In this document: positions 1-6,971 of the stretch, piece by piece
How the letters are laid out: every line of letters begins with the position of its first letter
Numbering within the stretch: position 1 is the first letter of the stretch
From: Streptomyces sp. NBC_00335
Lineage (GTDB): Bacteria > Actinomycetota > Actinomycetes > Streptomycetales > Streptomycetaceae
NCBI RefSeq assembly: GCF_036127095.1
Contig: NZ_CP108006.1
Coordinates: 2,790,001 to 2,854,000 of the forward strand
Direction of reading: 5' to 3'
DNA: 64,000 nt
Position numbers and translations under genes: made by a program
The notes under the pieces: generated by a model
Told to the model about the DNA's origin: nothing
What the model saw: the letters and a program-made list of their open reading frames with translations, nothing else
Databases searched by the model: none

Positions 1-524
1 GAGGACGTAGTGACCTTCAGCGGGCCCGCGATCCGGTCCGCCCGAACCGATCCGGAGGAGGTCCTGACGGTGGCGGCGGCCACCCCCGCCACCGTGACGC
101 GACCACTGCTGCTCCCGGCCGTGACCGTGGCGGAGGCCGGCACCTCCAGCCGGTAGTCGACGGAACAGCGGCCGGAGCAATTGCCGTTGGTCAGGGTCAG
201 TACGCCGTCGGAGAGCCGCTGGGCGGGCTCGGGCACGGTGTCGCCGCGGTAATGGACGGTACGGCGGACGGTGACGCCCGGGCCTGAACCGGCGACCACC
301 TCGATGGATCCGCTGCCGGCGTCCGACACGTCGACCGCGGTGACGGCCCCGGCCACCGTGGCATCGGCGCTCGCCGTCTTCTCCGGGCCCCCGCGGGAGA
401 CGAGCGTGCCCACGGAGCAGCCCGTCAGCAGGAGTCCCGCGGCGAGGGCCGCGGCGCCGTACCCGGCGGCGGTCGTGAAGGTGACGGTGGCCCTGGTACC
501 GCGCGTACGCGTCTTCGTGGTCAT
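1..524 (-). CDS. Secreted lipoprotein, DUF4097-like, truncated by window edge
   Basis: The gene reads leftwards from an ATG at 524 and runs off the window, so about 174 residues are visible and the C-terminus is missing. The N-terminus is charged, then hydrophobic, and ends in a lipobox LLLTGC with the lipidated cysteine near residue 36, so the mature protein should be anchored on the outer face of the membrane. The remainder is rich in Val, Thr, Ser and Gly in short alternating stretches (for example VTVAGVAAATVRTSSGSV), which is typical of DUF4097 or adhesin-like beta-helix proteins. A CSGRC pair could form a disulfide. Function is unknown. The family assignment is by pattern only. The same fold type recurs at 28269-29231. 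Confidence 0.72.
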   Translation of the reverse strand, partial: MTTKTRTRGTRATVTFTTAAGYGAAALAAGLLLTGCSVGTLVSRGGPEKTASADATVAGAVTAVDVSDAGSGSIEVVAGSGPGVTVRRTVHYRGDTVPEPAQRLSDGVLTLTNGNCSGRCSVDYRLEVPASATVTAGSSSGRVTVAGVAAATVRTSSGSVRADRIAGPLKVTTS

Positions 525-681
525 ACCGTCGATCGTGCCCGCGCGGTGGCCGCGGGGGCATGGTGCACGTGCCCGGATCCTGGGTGGGGTTAACCCCCCG
601 ACGAGCGGGGCGGCCTGGGGGGCGTCCGCACAGTAGCGCCGTGCGCGTCGCGAGGCGGGCGGGACTTTGCGGACACGCCCT

Positions 682-876
682 GGGTGTCTTGCCGATCAGC
701 CCGGATCAGGGAGCGGTGTCTGACGCGCGCGATCGCAAGGCGGACGAGGGAGTCGACGCGACTGGAGCCCCCCCTGCTCGAACGAAGCCGAGAGCGTGGG
801 GAAGTCGGCGAGTGACGACAACACGGCGAGCCTACGCGGCAGGCGCCGCGAGCCCGGCCTGATCGGCAAGACGCCC
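682..876. mobile_element. Candidate MITE with 18-bp imperfect terminal inverted repeats
   Basis: Bases 682-699 (GGGTGTCTTGCCGATCAG) are the reverse complement of 859-876 with a single mismatch. The element is 195 bp and is flanked on both sides by CCT (679-681 and 877-879), a possible 3-bp target duplication. No open frame inside resembles a transposase. It ends just beyond the sseA stop codon (878-880), so it sits in the 354-bp gap between sseA and the lipoprotein. The rest of that gap (525-681) holds two short palindromes, GCACGTGC near 564 and GGGGTTAACCCC at 586-597, which probably belong to the lipoprotein promoter region. The MITE call is inference from the ends. Confidence 0.45.
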
Positions 877-877
877 C

Positions 878-1741
878 CTAGCTCCCCCGCACGACCGGCC
901 TGTCCGGGGACGGCATGCCCCACTCACTCCAAGAGCCGTCGTACACCGCGAGGTTCTCGTACCCGGCGAGGTCCGCGCCGAGCGCGAGCACGCAGGCCGT
1001 GACCCCGGAGCCGCAGCTGAAGTACAGCCGCTCCCGCTCCCCCGCTGCCGCCCCGAAGGCCGCGCGGAGTTCGGCGGCGGGGCGCATCAGCCCATCGGGG
1101 CGCTGCAGTTCCCCGAAGGGGAGGCTGACCGCGCCCGGCATGTGGCCCCCGCGCAGGCCCGGGCGGGGTTCGGGGGCGGTTCCGGCGAAGCGTTCGCGGG
1201 TCCGGGCGTCGAGCACCGCGGCGGCCGGATCGGACAAGGCCGCCGACACGGTGGCCGCGTCGACCACCAGCCCGGCGCGGGGCCGGGCCGCGAAGGAGCC
1301 GCGCGGGCCCTCGTACCCCGGCGGGCGCTCCTCCACCGGCCGGCCCGCGGCGACCCAGGCGGGCAGCCCGCCGTCGAGGACGGCGACCCGGTCGAAGCCC
1401 ATGGCGCGCAGCATCCACCAGGCGCGGGCGCTGGAGTAGATCCCGGCGCCGTCGTACGCGACGACCGTGCCGCCGTCGTCGACACCGAGGGCGCGCATCG
1501 CCTCGGCGAAGGCGGCGGGTCCGGGCATGGTGTGCGGGGCGGCGGCGGTGTGGTCGGACAGCGCGCCGTCGAGGTCGAAGGGACGGGCCCCCGGAATCCG
1601 CCGGTCCGCGTCGCGGTGCGCCCCGACGGAGGCGTCGAAGACGACGAGCCCGGGTATACCGAGGCGCTCCGCGAGCCAGTCGCCATCAACGAGGGGACCG
1701 GGCGGCACGAGGGAGCGGGATCGGGAACGGGCTGTGTCCAT
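878..1741 (-). CDS. sseA: 3-mercaptopyruvate / thiosulfate sulfurtransferase (tandem rhodanese)
   Basis: The protein has 287 residues and two rhodanese domains, a catalytically inactive N-terminal one and an active C-terminal one, which is the normal length for the SseA/TST family. The active-site loop near residue 243 reads CGSGVTA. Mercaptopyruvate sulfurtransferases have this loop, whereas thiosulfate-specific rhodaneses usually carry CRKGV, so 3-mercaptopyruvate is the likelier sulfur donor. The conserved stretches VVAYDGAG, DARTRERFAG and GHMPGAVSLPF are present. The enzyme is cytosolic and moves sulfane sulfur to cyanide or thiols. It stands alone: the start at 1741 faces a repeat-filled spacer and the stop abuts a possible MITE. 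Confidence 0.88.
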   Translation of the reverse strand: MDTARSRSRSLVPPGPLVDGDWLAERLGIPGLVVFDASVGAHRDADRRIPGARPFDLDGALSDHTAAAPHTMPGPAAFAEAMRALGVDDGGTVVAYDGAGIYSSARAWWMLRAMGFDRVAVLDGGLPAWVAAGRPVEERPPGYEGPRGSFAARPRAGLVVDAATVSAALSDPAAAVLDARTRERFAGTAPEPRPGLRGGHMPGAVSLPFGELQRPDGLMRPAAELRAAFGAAAGERERLYFSCGSGVTACVLALGADLAGYENLAVYDGSWSEWGMPSPDRPVVRGS

Positions 1742-1866
1742 ACGGCACCTCCGGCAGAAGTCGGCGGGTCACCCGGGCAAGATCGACGACCCGCCGCCCA
1801 TCCTCCCCTCCCCCACCCCACTTCCTGCGAACGCATCCGCTTCGGGCACGCATTACCCGCCACGGG

Positions 1867-1992
1867 CCTGCCAGATCCAGCCCCGCCGACGTTCAATGCA
1901 CCCGCCTTGGGGCGCGTTGCCCGCGGCGGACCTGCCCCATCCAGCCCCGCCGGCCCTTGACGCGCGAGGTCCGGGGCGAAGCCCCGGGTCCT
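1867..1992. repeat. Two degenerate copies of the intergenic palindromic repeat
   Basis: The core CCAGCCCCGCCG appears twice (about 1877 and 1941), each followed by a decayed form of the CGTTTGAGGCGCGGGGTCCGG tail. The second copy keeps GGTCCGGGGCGAAGCCCCGG almost intact. These lie in the 562-bp spacer between sseA and the glycosyltransferase, in which no gene is visible. They belong to the same family as the copies at 2030, 8776, 15125 and 24035. Confidence 0.6.
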
Positions 1993-2029
1993 ACGAGGCC
2001 GACGAACCGCCGCCCATCCCCCGTGCACG

Positions 2030-2165
2030 TGACCGGCGGGGCTCGGCAAATCCAGCCTCGCCGGCGTTTGAGGCGCGGGGTCCGGGGCGGAGCCTCGGGT
2101 CTTTCGGGTCCGGGGCAACCCGGGGAACGGTGGAAGGGCGGGTAGGGGACCCCGCGCAGCGGCTC
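2030..2165. repeat. Intergenic palindromic repeat, near-complete copy
   Basis: An imperfect stem at 2032-2068 (CCGGCGGGGCTCGG pairing with CCAGCCTCGCCGG) is followed by GTTTGAGGCGCGGGGTCC, a second small stem CCGGGGCGGAGCCTCGG, and the block GGAACGGTGGAAGGGCGGG then CCCCGCGCAGCGGC. The order of blocks is the same in the other copies in this window. Function is unknown. The stems could act as transcript ends or mRNA stabilisers. Confidence 0.7.
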
Positions 2166-2303
2166 CGGGGCGCGCCCGCGCCGCCCGGGAAGAACCGGCG
2201 CGGCGGTACCGGGAGCCGCGCCGGACGGCCCGGGCTCCGGGCCGGGGGCGTGCGCGACCGGTAGGCGCAGGTCCCGCGGAGCACAGACGCGGCCCGCCGG
2301 GAG

Positions 2304-3671
2304 CTAAGGGCAGCCGCCCGGCCGGGCGAAGAGGGCCACGCGGGCACCACGCACACCCGTCACGGAGCACAGGTCGAAGGAGGAGACGAGCATCTGACGT
2401 TTCACCGCCTCCGCCGGGTAGCCGTCCACCGGCTGCCCCACCGGGTCGAGCAGCGCGACCACCCGCTCGACGGCCGGATCCAGCAGGGCCGCCTGGATCT
2501 CCTCCGGAGTCCGCTCCACGCCCTGCAGGCTCCGCGAAGCTGCCGGGGTCCGGGACAGCGCGAGGTCGCGGAGGGGTCCGTAGGTCTCCGGCGAGGACAA
2601 CAGCCATTCGCGCCGCCGCGAGGGCATGAACAGCACCGCGTCGCCCGGGCGTGCGAGTTCCCCGACGGCCGCCGCCACGGCCCGCGCGTCGTCCTTGCGG
2701 CTCTCGGGGGTACGCAGCCACGCGGACCAGAACCCGACCGGGACCAGCAGGACCCCGACCAGCGGCCACACCCACCACCCCCGCGCCGTGGCGAGCCGCG
2801 CCCCCACGAGCAGGGCGAGGCCGGCGAGGGCGTAGAGGACGTACCGGTCCACGTACCAGGGGTGCACCAGCGAGACCGCGAGCAGCAGCCCGGGCGGCAG
2901 CAGCGCCAGCGGCAGGGCGACCCGTACGAGTTCCCGCGCGGCTCCCCGCGCCAGGAGCAGCGAGGCGGCCGCGAGGACCCCGTACGCCGCCCAGTCCTGC
3001 CAGCTCGGCCGCCCGAGCCAGCCCAGCTGCTGCTGCGCCTGCCGCGCGCTGACCAGGGCGAGCGGCAACAGGGCGGCCACCACGGCCCCGGCGGCGAGCC
3101 GCCAGCCGCGCGAGCGCCACGCGGCGAACGCGTGCGCGGGCAGCGCCAGTACGGCGAACTCGTGCAGCCAGCACCCCAGCACCAGCACCACGGCGTAGGC
3201 GACCCAGCACTCGCGCAGCATCAGGTACGTGGCCCAGACGACGGCCGCGGCGACGAACGCGTACGAGCGCCCCTCCTGGGCGTACATCTGCACGGGCGGC
3301 AACAGGGCGTACGCGACCCCGGCCAGCAGCGCGACCCGGCCGGACCGGCCCGCCCGGTCGGGGCCGCCGGACTGTCCGGATCCCCCGGGTACGCCCGGCC
3401 CGCGCCCCCCGCCACCGTCCGCACCGCGCACCGCACCCGTCAGGTGGTGGGCCACCGCGGCCACGCCGGATGCGGCGAGGGCGGTGGCGGCCACCGAGGG
3501 GAGGCGCAGGGACCAGAGGCCGGGGCCGGGGGTGTCGCCCGTCGCCGCGAAGACCGCGTGCATCAGCAGGTAGTAGAGGCCGTGCACGGCGTCGACCTGG
3601 CCGAGCAGTTCCCAGAGCTGCCCGAGCGGCCGGTGCGCGACCTGCCACGTGACGGACTCGTCGCGCCACAT
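2304..3671 (-). CDS. Polytopic GT-C type glycosyltransferase / mannosyltransferase-like membrane protein
   Basis: The ATG-started frame gives 455 residues with about ten hydrophobic segments. Close to the N-terminus is MWRDES, the acidic DE motif found in the first periplasmic loop of GT39/ArnT-like GT-C enzymes that take sugars from polyprenyl-phosphate donors. The C-terminal 120 residues form a soluble domain. Oddly, the motif normally follows a first membrane helix. That helix (WLPPLTALALGLWGL) is encoded directly upstream in the same frame, back to a TAG at 3771-3773, but the extension contains no ATG, GTG or TTG. An ATG about 30 bp farther out lies in another frame. The true start may be non-canonical or the 5' end frameshifted. 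Substrate is unknown. Confidence 0.7.
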   Translation of the reverse strand: MWRDESVTWQVAHRPLGQLWELLGQVDAVHGLYYLLMHAVFAATGDTPGPGLWSLRLPSVAATALAASGVAAVAHHLTGAVRGADGGGGRGPGVPGGSGQSGGPDRAGRSGRVALLAGVAYALLPPVQMYAQEGRSYAFVAAAVVWATYLMLRECWVAYAVVLVLGCWLHEFAVLALPAHAFAAWRSRGWRLAAGAVVAALLPLALVSARQAQQQLGWLGRPSWQDWAAYGVLAAASLLLARGAARELVRVALPLALLPPGLLLAVSLVHPWYVDRYVLYALAGLALLVGARLATARGWWVWPLVGVLLVPVGFWSAWLRTPESRKDDARAVAAAVGELARPGDAVLFMPSRRREWLLSSPETYGPLRDLALSRTPAASRSLQGVERTPEEIQAALLDPAVERVVALLDPVGQPVDGYPAEAVKRQMLVSSFDLCSVTGVRGARVALFARPGGCP

Positions 3672-3835
3672 CGAGCCGCCCCGCGAGAGGCCCCAGAGGC
3701 CGAGTGCGAGAGCGGTGAGCGGCGGCAGCCAGCGCCAAGGGGCGAAGCGGCGGATGTCGGCCTCCGGGTGCTATCCGTGCGGGTGGTGCTGACTCCATAC
3801 TCGGGGTTCGAGCCGGATACCTGCGGGGGTGGGGC

Positions 3836-4492
3836 GTGCGAGCACGTGGTGGGCGAGTGGGCTGGGCGACGGCGGCCGTGGCGCTGGCGGTGGTGGCGGC
3901 CCTGGGCGGGTGCTCCTCCGGAGGGTCGAAGGACGGGGCCTCACCGGCACCGAACACGAGCACGGGCCAGGGCTCCGGCCCCGCCACGAGCACCCCGTCC
4001 GGTACGGCGACGGACGCCCCGGGGACGCCGTCTCCCGGTCAGAGCGCCGGCCAGAGCCCGGACCCGGGCACCGGCACGACCGCTCCCGCCCCGCGGCCCG
4101 CGCCGAGCACCTCCGCGCCCGCGCCCGCCCCCAGCGTCTCGCCGCCCGGCGCCGGCGAGACGCTCGTCGCGGTCACCCGTAGCGGGGGCATCGCCGGTAA
4201 GAACAGCACCTTGATCATCAAGGGTGACGGATCGTTCCTCCGGCTCAACGCGAAGGCCGAGACGGTCGACCGCGACAAGCTCTCGGCGTCCGCCCTCGCG
4301 AAGCTGCGCACCGCACTCCAGAAGGCGGACTTTCCCCGCCTGCCGCGGATCTCGATGCCCGAACAGCCGGTCTTCGACTCGTTCACGTACGCCTTCCGGC
4401 ACGGTGGCTACGAGGTCGCCGCCGACCAGAGCACGCTGCCGCGACCCCTGCAGGGGGTCCTGAGCGCCCTGCCGCCCTTCGAGCCGCGCTGA
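3836..4492 (+). CDS. Small Ser/Thr/Pro-rich lipoprotein, unknown function
   Basis: The 218-residue protein starts at GTG 3836, preceded by a purine-rich GGGGGTGGGG. A hydrophobic segment ends in lipobox ALGGC with Cys26. Residues 27-105 are a low-complexity linker of Ser, Thr, Pro, Gly and Ala that would span the cell wall. The remaining 110 residues form a compact domain beginning GETLVAVTRSGGIAG and ending in FEPR. Such a layout is typical of actinobacterial surface lipoproteins with a small binding domain. The gene is divergent from the GT-C glycosyltransferase across about 165 bp, so the two may share a control region. No enzymatic motif is recognisable. Confidence 0.75.
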   Translation: MRARGGRVGWATAAVALAVVAALGGCSSGGSKDGASPAPNTSTGQGSGPATSTPSGTATDAPGTPSPGQSAGQSPDPGTGTTAPAPRPAPSTSAPAPAPSVSPPGAGETLVAVTRSGGIAGKNSTLIIKGDGSFLRLNAKAETVDRDKLSASALAKLRTALQKADFPRLPRISMPEQPVFDSFTYAFRHGGYEVAADQSTLPRPLQGVLSALPPFEPR

Positions 4493-4562
4493 AAGCACGT
4501 CGAACACACCGCATGCAGTGCACGCACCGCACGCACCGCATGCACCGACCGGGCCTGCCGAG

Positions 4563-4585
4563 CCGATCCGATCCGATCCGATCCG
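4563..4585. repeat. Pentanucleotide microsatellite (CCGAT)n
   Basis: Four tandem CCGAT units and a partial fifth lie between the lipoprotein stop and the convergent TetR gene. Just upstream (4508-4550) is a looser run of CGCACCGCA-type repeats. No gene lies in this 124-bp spacer. Confidence 0.75.
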
Positions 4586-4616
4586 TCCCCCTACCGCCCC
4601 GTCCCTTACCGCCCCG

Positions 4617-5273
4617 TCACAGCCCCGTCCCCGCCGCCGTGATCTCCCGCAGCCGCCGGTCCAGGTACCCGCGCAGCAGGACCGCCATGTCCACGCCCCC
4701 GGGGTCCAGCACCCACTGGATCTGGAACCCGTCCATCACCGCGATGATTTCGCGGCCGACGGCCTCGCAGTCCGTGTCCGCCCGTACCTCGCCGCGCTCC
4801 ACGCCCGCCCGGATCAGGTCGACGCTGTAGCCGAGGACCCGGTCGTAGCGCTGCCGGAAGTAGGCGTGCGCGGGGTGGCCCGGGTTCCCGGACTCGCCGA
4901 CCAGCGTGTTGTACATCCGTACGAGACCGGGCCGGCGGGCGTTGTCCTCGGCGAGGGCGACCACCGCGGCGAAGTGCGCGGCGACCGAGGGGACCTCCTC
5001 GGCGGGCCCGCTGAAGAGCCGCTCGACATCGTGCTGCTCGCTCTGCGCCAGGACGGACAGCAGCAGGTCCTCCTTGCCGCGGAAGTGGTGCAGCAGGCCG
5101 CCCTGGGTGATCCCGCAGTCGTTGGCGATCCGGGCGAGCGAGGAGGCGTGGAAGCCCCACTGCGCGAAGTGCTCGACGGCGGTGTCGAGGATCTTCTGCC
5201 GACGGGCGTCGCCCACCGCATACCCGCCCCGCGCGGCTGCCTTGGGGGCCGTTCGACCCTTGTCCTGTGCCAT
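4617..5273 (-). CDS. TetR-family transcriptional regulator
   Basis: The 218-residue protein carries an N-terminal TetR DNA-binding domain at about residues 22-70 (RRQKILDTAVEHFAQWG, then the helix-turn-helix CGITQGGLLHHFRGKEDLL). The C-terminal domain is the variable ligand-binding part, in which MDGFQIQWVLDP is characteristic of TetR_C-type regulators. The start at 5273 (MAQDKG) is chosen because the frame stays open far upstream into the divergent gene. The gene is divergently transcribed from an MFS transporter and GH3 glycosidase, with an inverted repeat between them. The likely role is repression of that sugar locus until its ligand binds. Confidence 0.88.
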   Translation of the reverse strand: MAQDKGRTAPKAAARGGYAVGDARRQKILDTAVEHFAQWGFHASSLARIANDCGITQGGLLHHFRGKEDLLLSVLAQSEQHDVERLFSGPAEEVPSVAAHFAAVVALAEDNARRPGLVRMYNTLVGESGNPGHPAHAYFRQRYDRVLGYSVDLIRAGVERGEVRADTDCEAVGREIIAVMDGFQIQWVLDPGGVDMAVLLRGYLDRRLREITAAGTGL

Positions 5274-5335
5274 GCGGCCCACCCTAAACCCGGCCGTTTC
5301 CGGCCATCCTGACGGAGTGATCCAGCTCACCATAT

Positions 5336-5361
5336 GAAAACCTAGTGAGTGCACGGTTTTC
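5336..5361. promoter_or_regulatory. Candidate TetR operator
   Basis: GAAAACC at 5336-5342 and GGTTTTC at 5355-5361 are perfect 7-bp inverted arms separated by 12 bp. The site is central in the TetR/MFS divergent promoter region and is unusually AT-rich for this genome. Assignment to this regulator is by position. Confidence 0.55.
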
Positions 5362-5421
5362 GCGCCTACGGTGAAACCGCCCGGTCGGCGACGAGGCCGA
5401 CGCGGAGACGTTGGAGCCCCC

Positions 5422-6813
5422 ATGCCGCTCACGCAGGACCCCGGACGCGCACTCGACGCCACCGACCGACCCGATCCGGCCACGCCGGCCAACTCCCCGA
5501 CCAACACCCCGGTCAACGCCCTGGTCAACGCCCCGGCCGCCTTCCCAGCGGATGCACCCACCGGCGCACCGGCGACCCCCGCAGACACCCCGGCGAACGC
5601 CCCCGCCAAGCTGATCTTCGGCCTGGTCGCCGCCCAGCTCGGCGTCTGCATCGCCGTCTTCACCCCGATCGTGGTGACCCTCGCCCTGCGCGTGGCCCAG
5701 ATCGTCCCGGAGGCGGAGCGCGGGGCCGCCCTCGGCAAGGTGCTCTCCGTCGGAGCGCTCCTCGCCCTCGTCGGCAACCCGCTCTTCGGCGCCCTGTCCG
5801 ACCGCACGACCAGCCGGTTCGGCCGCCGCCGCCCCTGGCTCGTGGGCGGCATGGCGGTCGCCGCCGTCGGGCTGACCGTCGTCGGCCTCGGCTCCAGCGT
5901 CACCGCGCTGCTCATCGGCTGGGCCATCGCGCAGCTCGGCTGCAACGCCGCCCTGTGCATGGTCACCGCCTGCATCCCGGACCTGATCCCGGACCACCAG
6001 CGCGGCCGCGTCTCCGGCATGGTCGGCATGATGCTGTCCGTCTCGATGGTGGCGGGCAGCTTCCTCGCGCACCTCTTCACGGACAACATGGCGCTGGCCT
6101 TCATCGTCCCGGCCGTCGTCGGCGTCCTCGGGGTGTGCGTGCTGGCCGCCGTGATGCCCGACCGGCCGGCCCGCGCCGAGTCCGTGGCCCCGTACGGCTT
6201 CAGGGAGTTCCTGCACAGCTTCTGGGTGAATCCGCGCAAGAACCCCGACTACTCGTGGAACTTCGCGAGCAGGTTCCTGGTCTTCATCGGCATCGCTTGC
6301 GTGACCAGCTACCAGGTCTACTTCCTGATGGACCGCCTCGGGGTCGCCGAGGGCGAGGTCGCCTCGAAGATGTTCACCACCACCCTGGTCACCGTCGGCG
6401 GCGTGGTGGCCGGCTCCCTCGCCGGCGGCTGGCTGTCCGACGCCACCGGCCGCCGCAAGCCCTTCGTGCTCGCCTCCGCCTTCGTCATCGGCATCGGGCT
6501 GCTGCTGATCGCCACCGCGGGCACCTTCGGGATGTTCCTCTTCGCCGTGGCCGTCTTCGGCTTCGGCGAGGGCCTCTACCTCGCGGTCGACGTGGCGCTC
6601 GCCGCCGCCGTCCTGCCCGACCCGGAGACGGCTGCCAAGGACATGGGCGTGCTGAACATCGCCAACGCCCTCCCGCAGTCACTGGTCCCGATGCTCGCGC
6701 CGTTCGTCCTCGCCATCGGCGGAGGGGGCAACTACGGCGCCCTCTTCCTCGTCGGCGGCATCGCGGCGGCCGTCGGCGCCGCCCTCGTCCAGCTGATCCG
6801 CTCCGTCAAATGA
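5422..6813 (+). CDS. MFS transporter
   Basis: The 463-residue protein has a Thr/Pro/Ala-rich N-terminal tail of about 60 residues and then twelve predicted membrane helices. The loop between helices 2 and 3 reads GALSDRTTSRFGRRRPW, the DRxxxRxGRRRPW form of the MFS signature found in sugar porters of the GPH and sucrose-permease type, which suggests a glycoside substrate. The start is the ATG at 5422, close behind the operator. It lies upstream of a GH3 beta-glycosidase in the same direction (158-bp gap), so the pair probably imports a beta-glucoside and hydrolyses it inside the cell under TetR control. Confidence 0.85.
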   Translation: MPLTQDPGRALDATDRPDPATPANSPTNTPVNALVNAPAAFPADAPTGAPATPADTPANAPAKLIFGLVAAQLGVCIAVFTPIVVTLALRVAQIVPEAERGAALGKVLSVGALLALVGNPLFGALSDRTTSRFGRRRPWLVGGMAVAAVGLTVVGLGSSVTALLIGWAIAQLGCNAALCMVTACIPDLIPDHQRGRVSGMVGMMLSVSMVAGSFLAHLFTDNMALAFIVPAVVGVLGVCVLAAVMPDRPARAESVAPYGFREFLHSFWVNPRKNPDYSWNFASRFLVFIGIACVTSYQVYFLMDRLGVAEGEVASKMFTTTLVTVGGVVAGSLAGGWLSDATGRRKPFVLASAFVIGIGLLLIATAGTFGMFLFAVAVFGFGEGLYLAVDVALAAAVLPDPETAAKDMGVLNIANALPQSLVPMLAPFVLAIGGGGNYGALFLVGGIAAAVGAALVQLIRSVK

Positions 6814-6971
6814 CGGCCCGGCACCCGACCGGACCCGCCGCCGCCCACGCACCCGGCCCCGCGCCCTCTCCCTCGTGCTCGCACTCGCACTCGCCCGCGC
6901 CCTCTCCCTCGCCCGATCAGTCGTCCACCCCCGCGACCTCCCGCACGACCGACCTCCTCAGGAGTCCTGCC

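Noticed and set aside
1087..3993. 968-residue open frame on the minus strand across sseA and the glycosyltransferase
   Set aside because: Arg/Pro/Gly-rich shuffled composition, runs out of frame through two recognisable genes; a product of high GC.
4508..4590. Possible CRISPR-like array
   Set aside because: Units are 5-9 bp microsatellites without spacers.
4617..6239. 540-residue frame that would fuse a long N-terminus to the TetR protein
   Set aside because: The extra 320 residues lie antisense to the MFS gene; the TetR fold starts just after ATG 5273.
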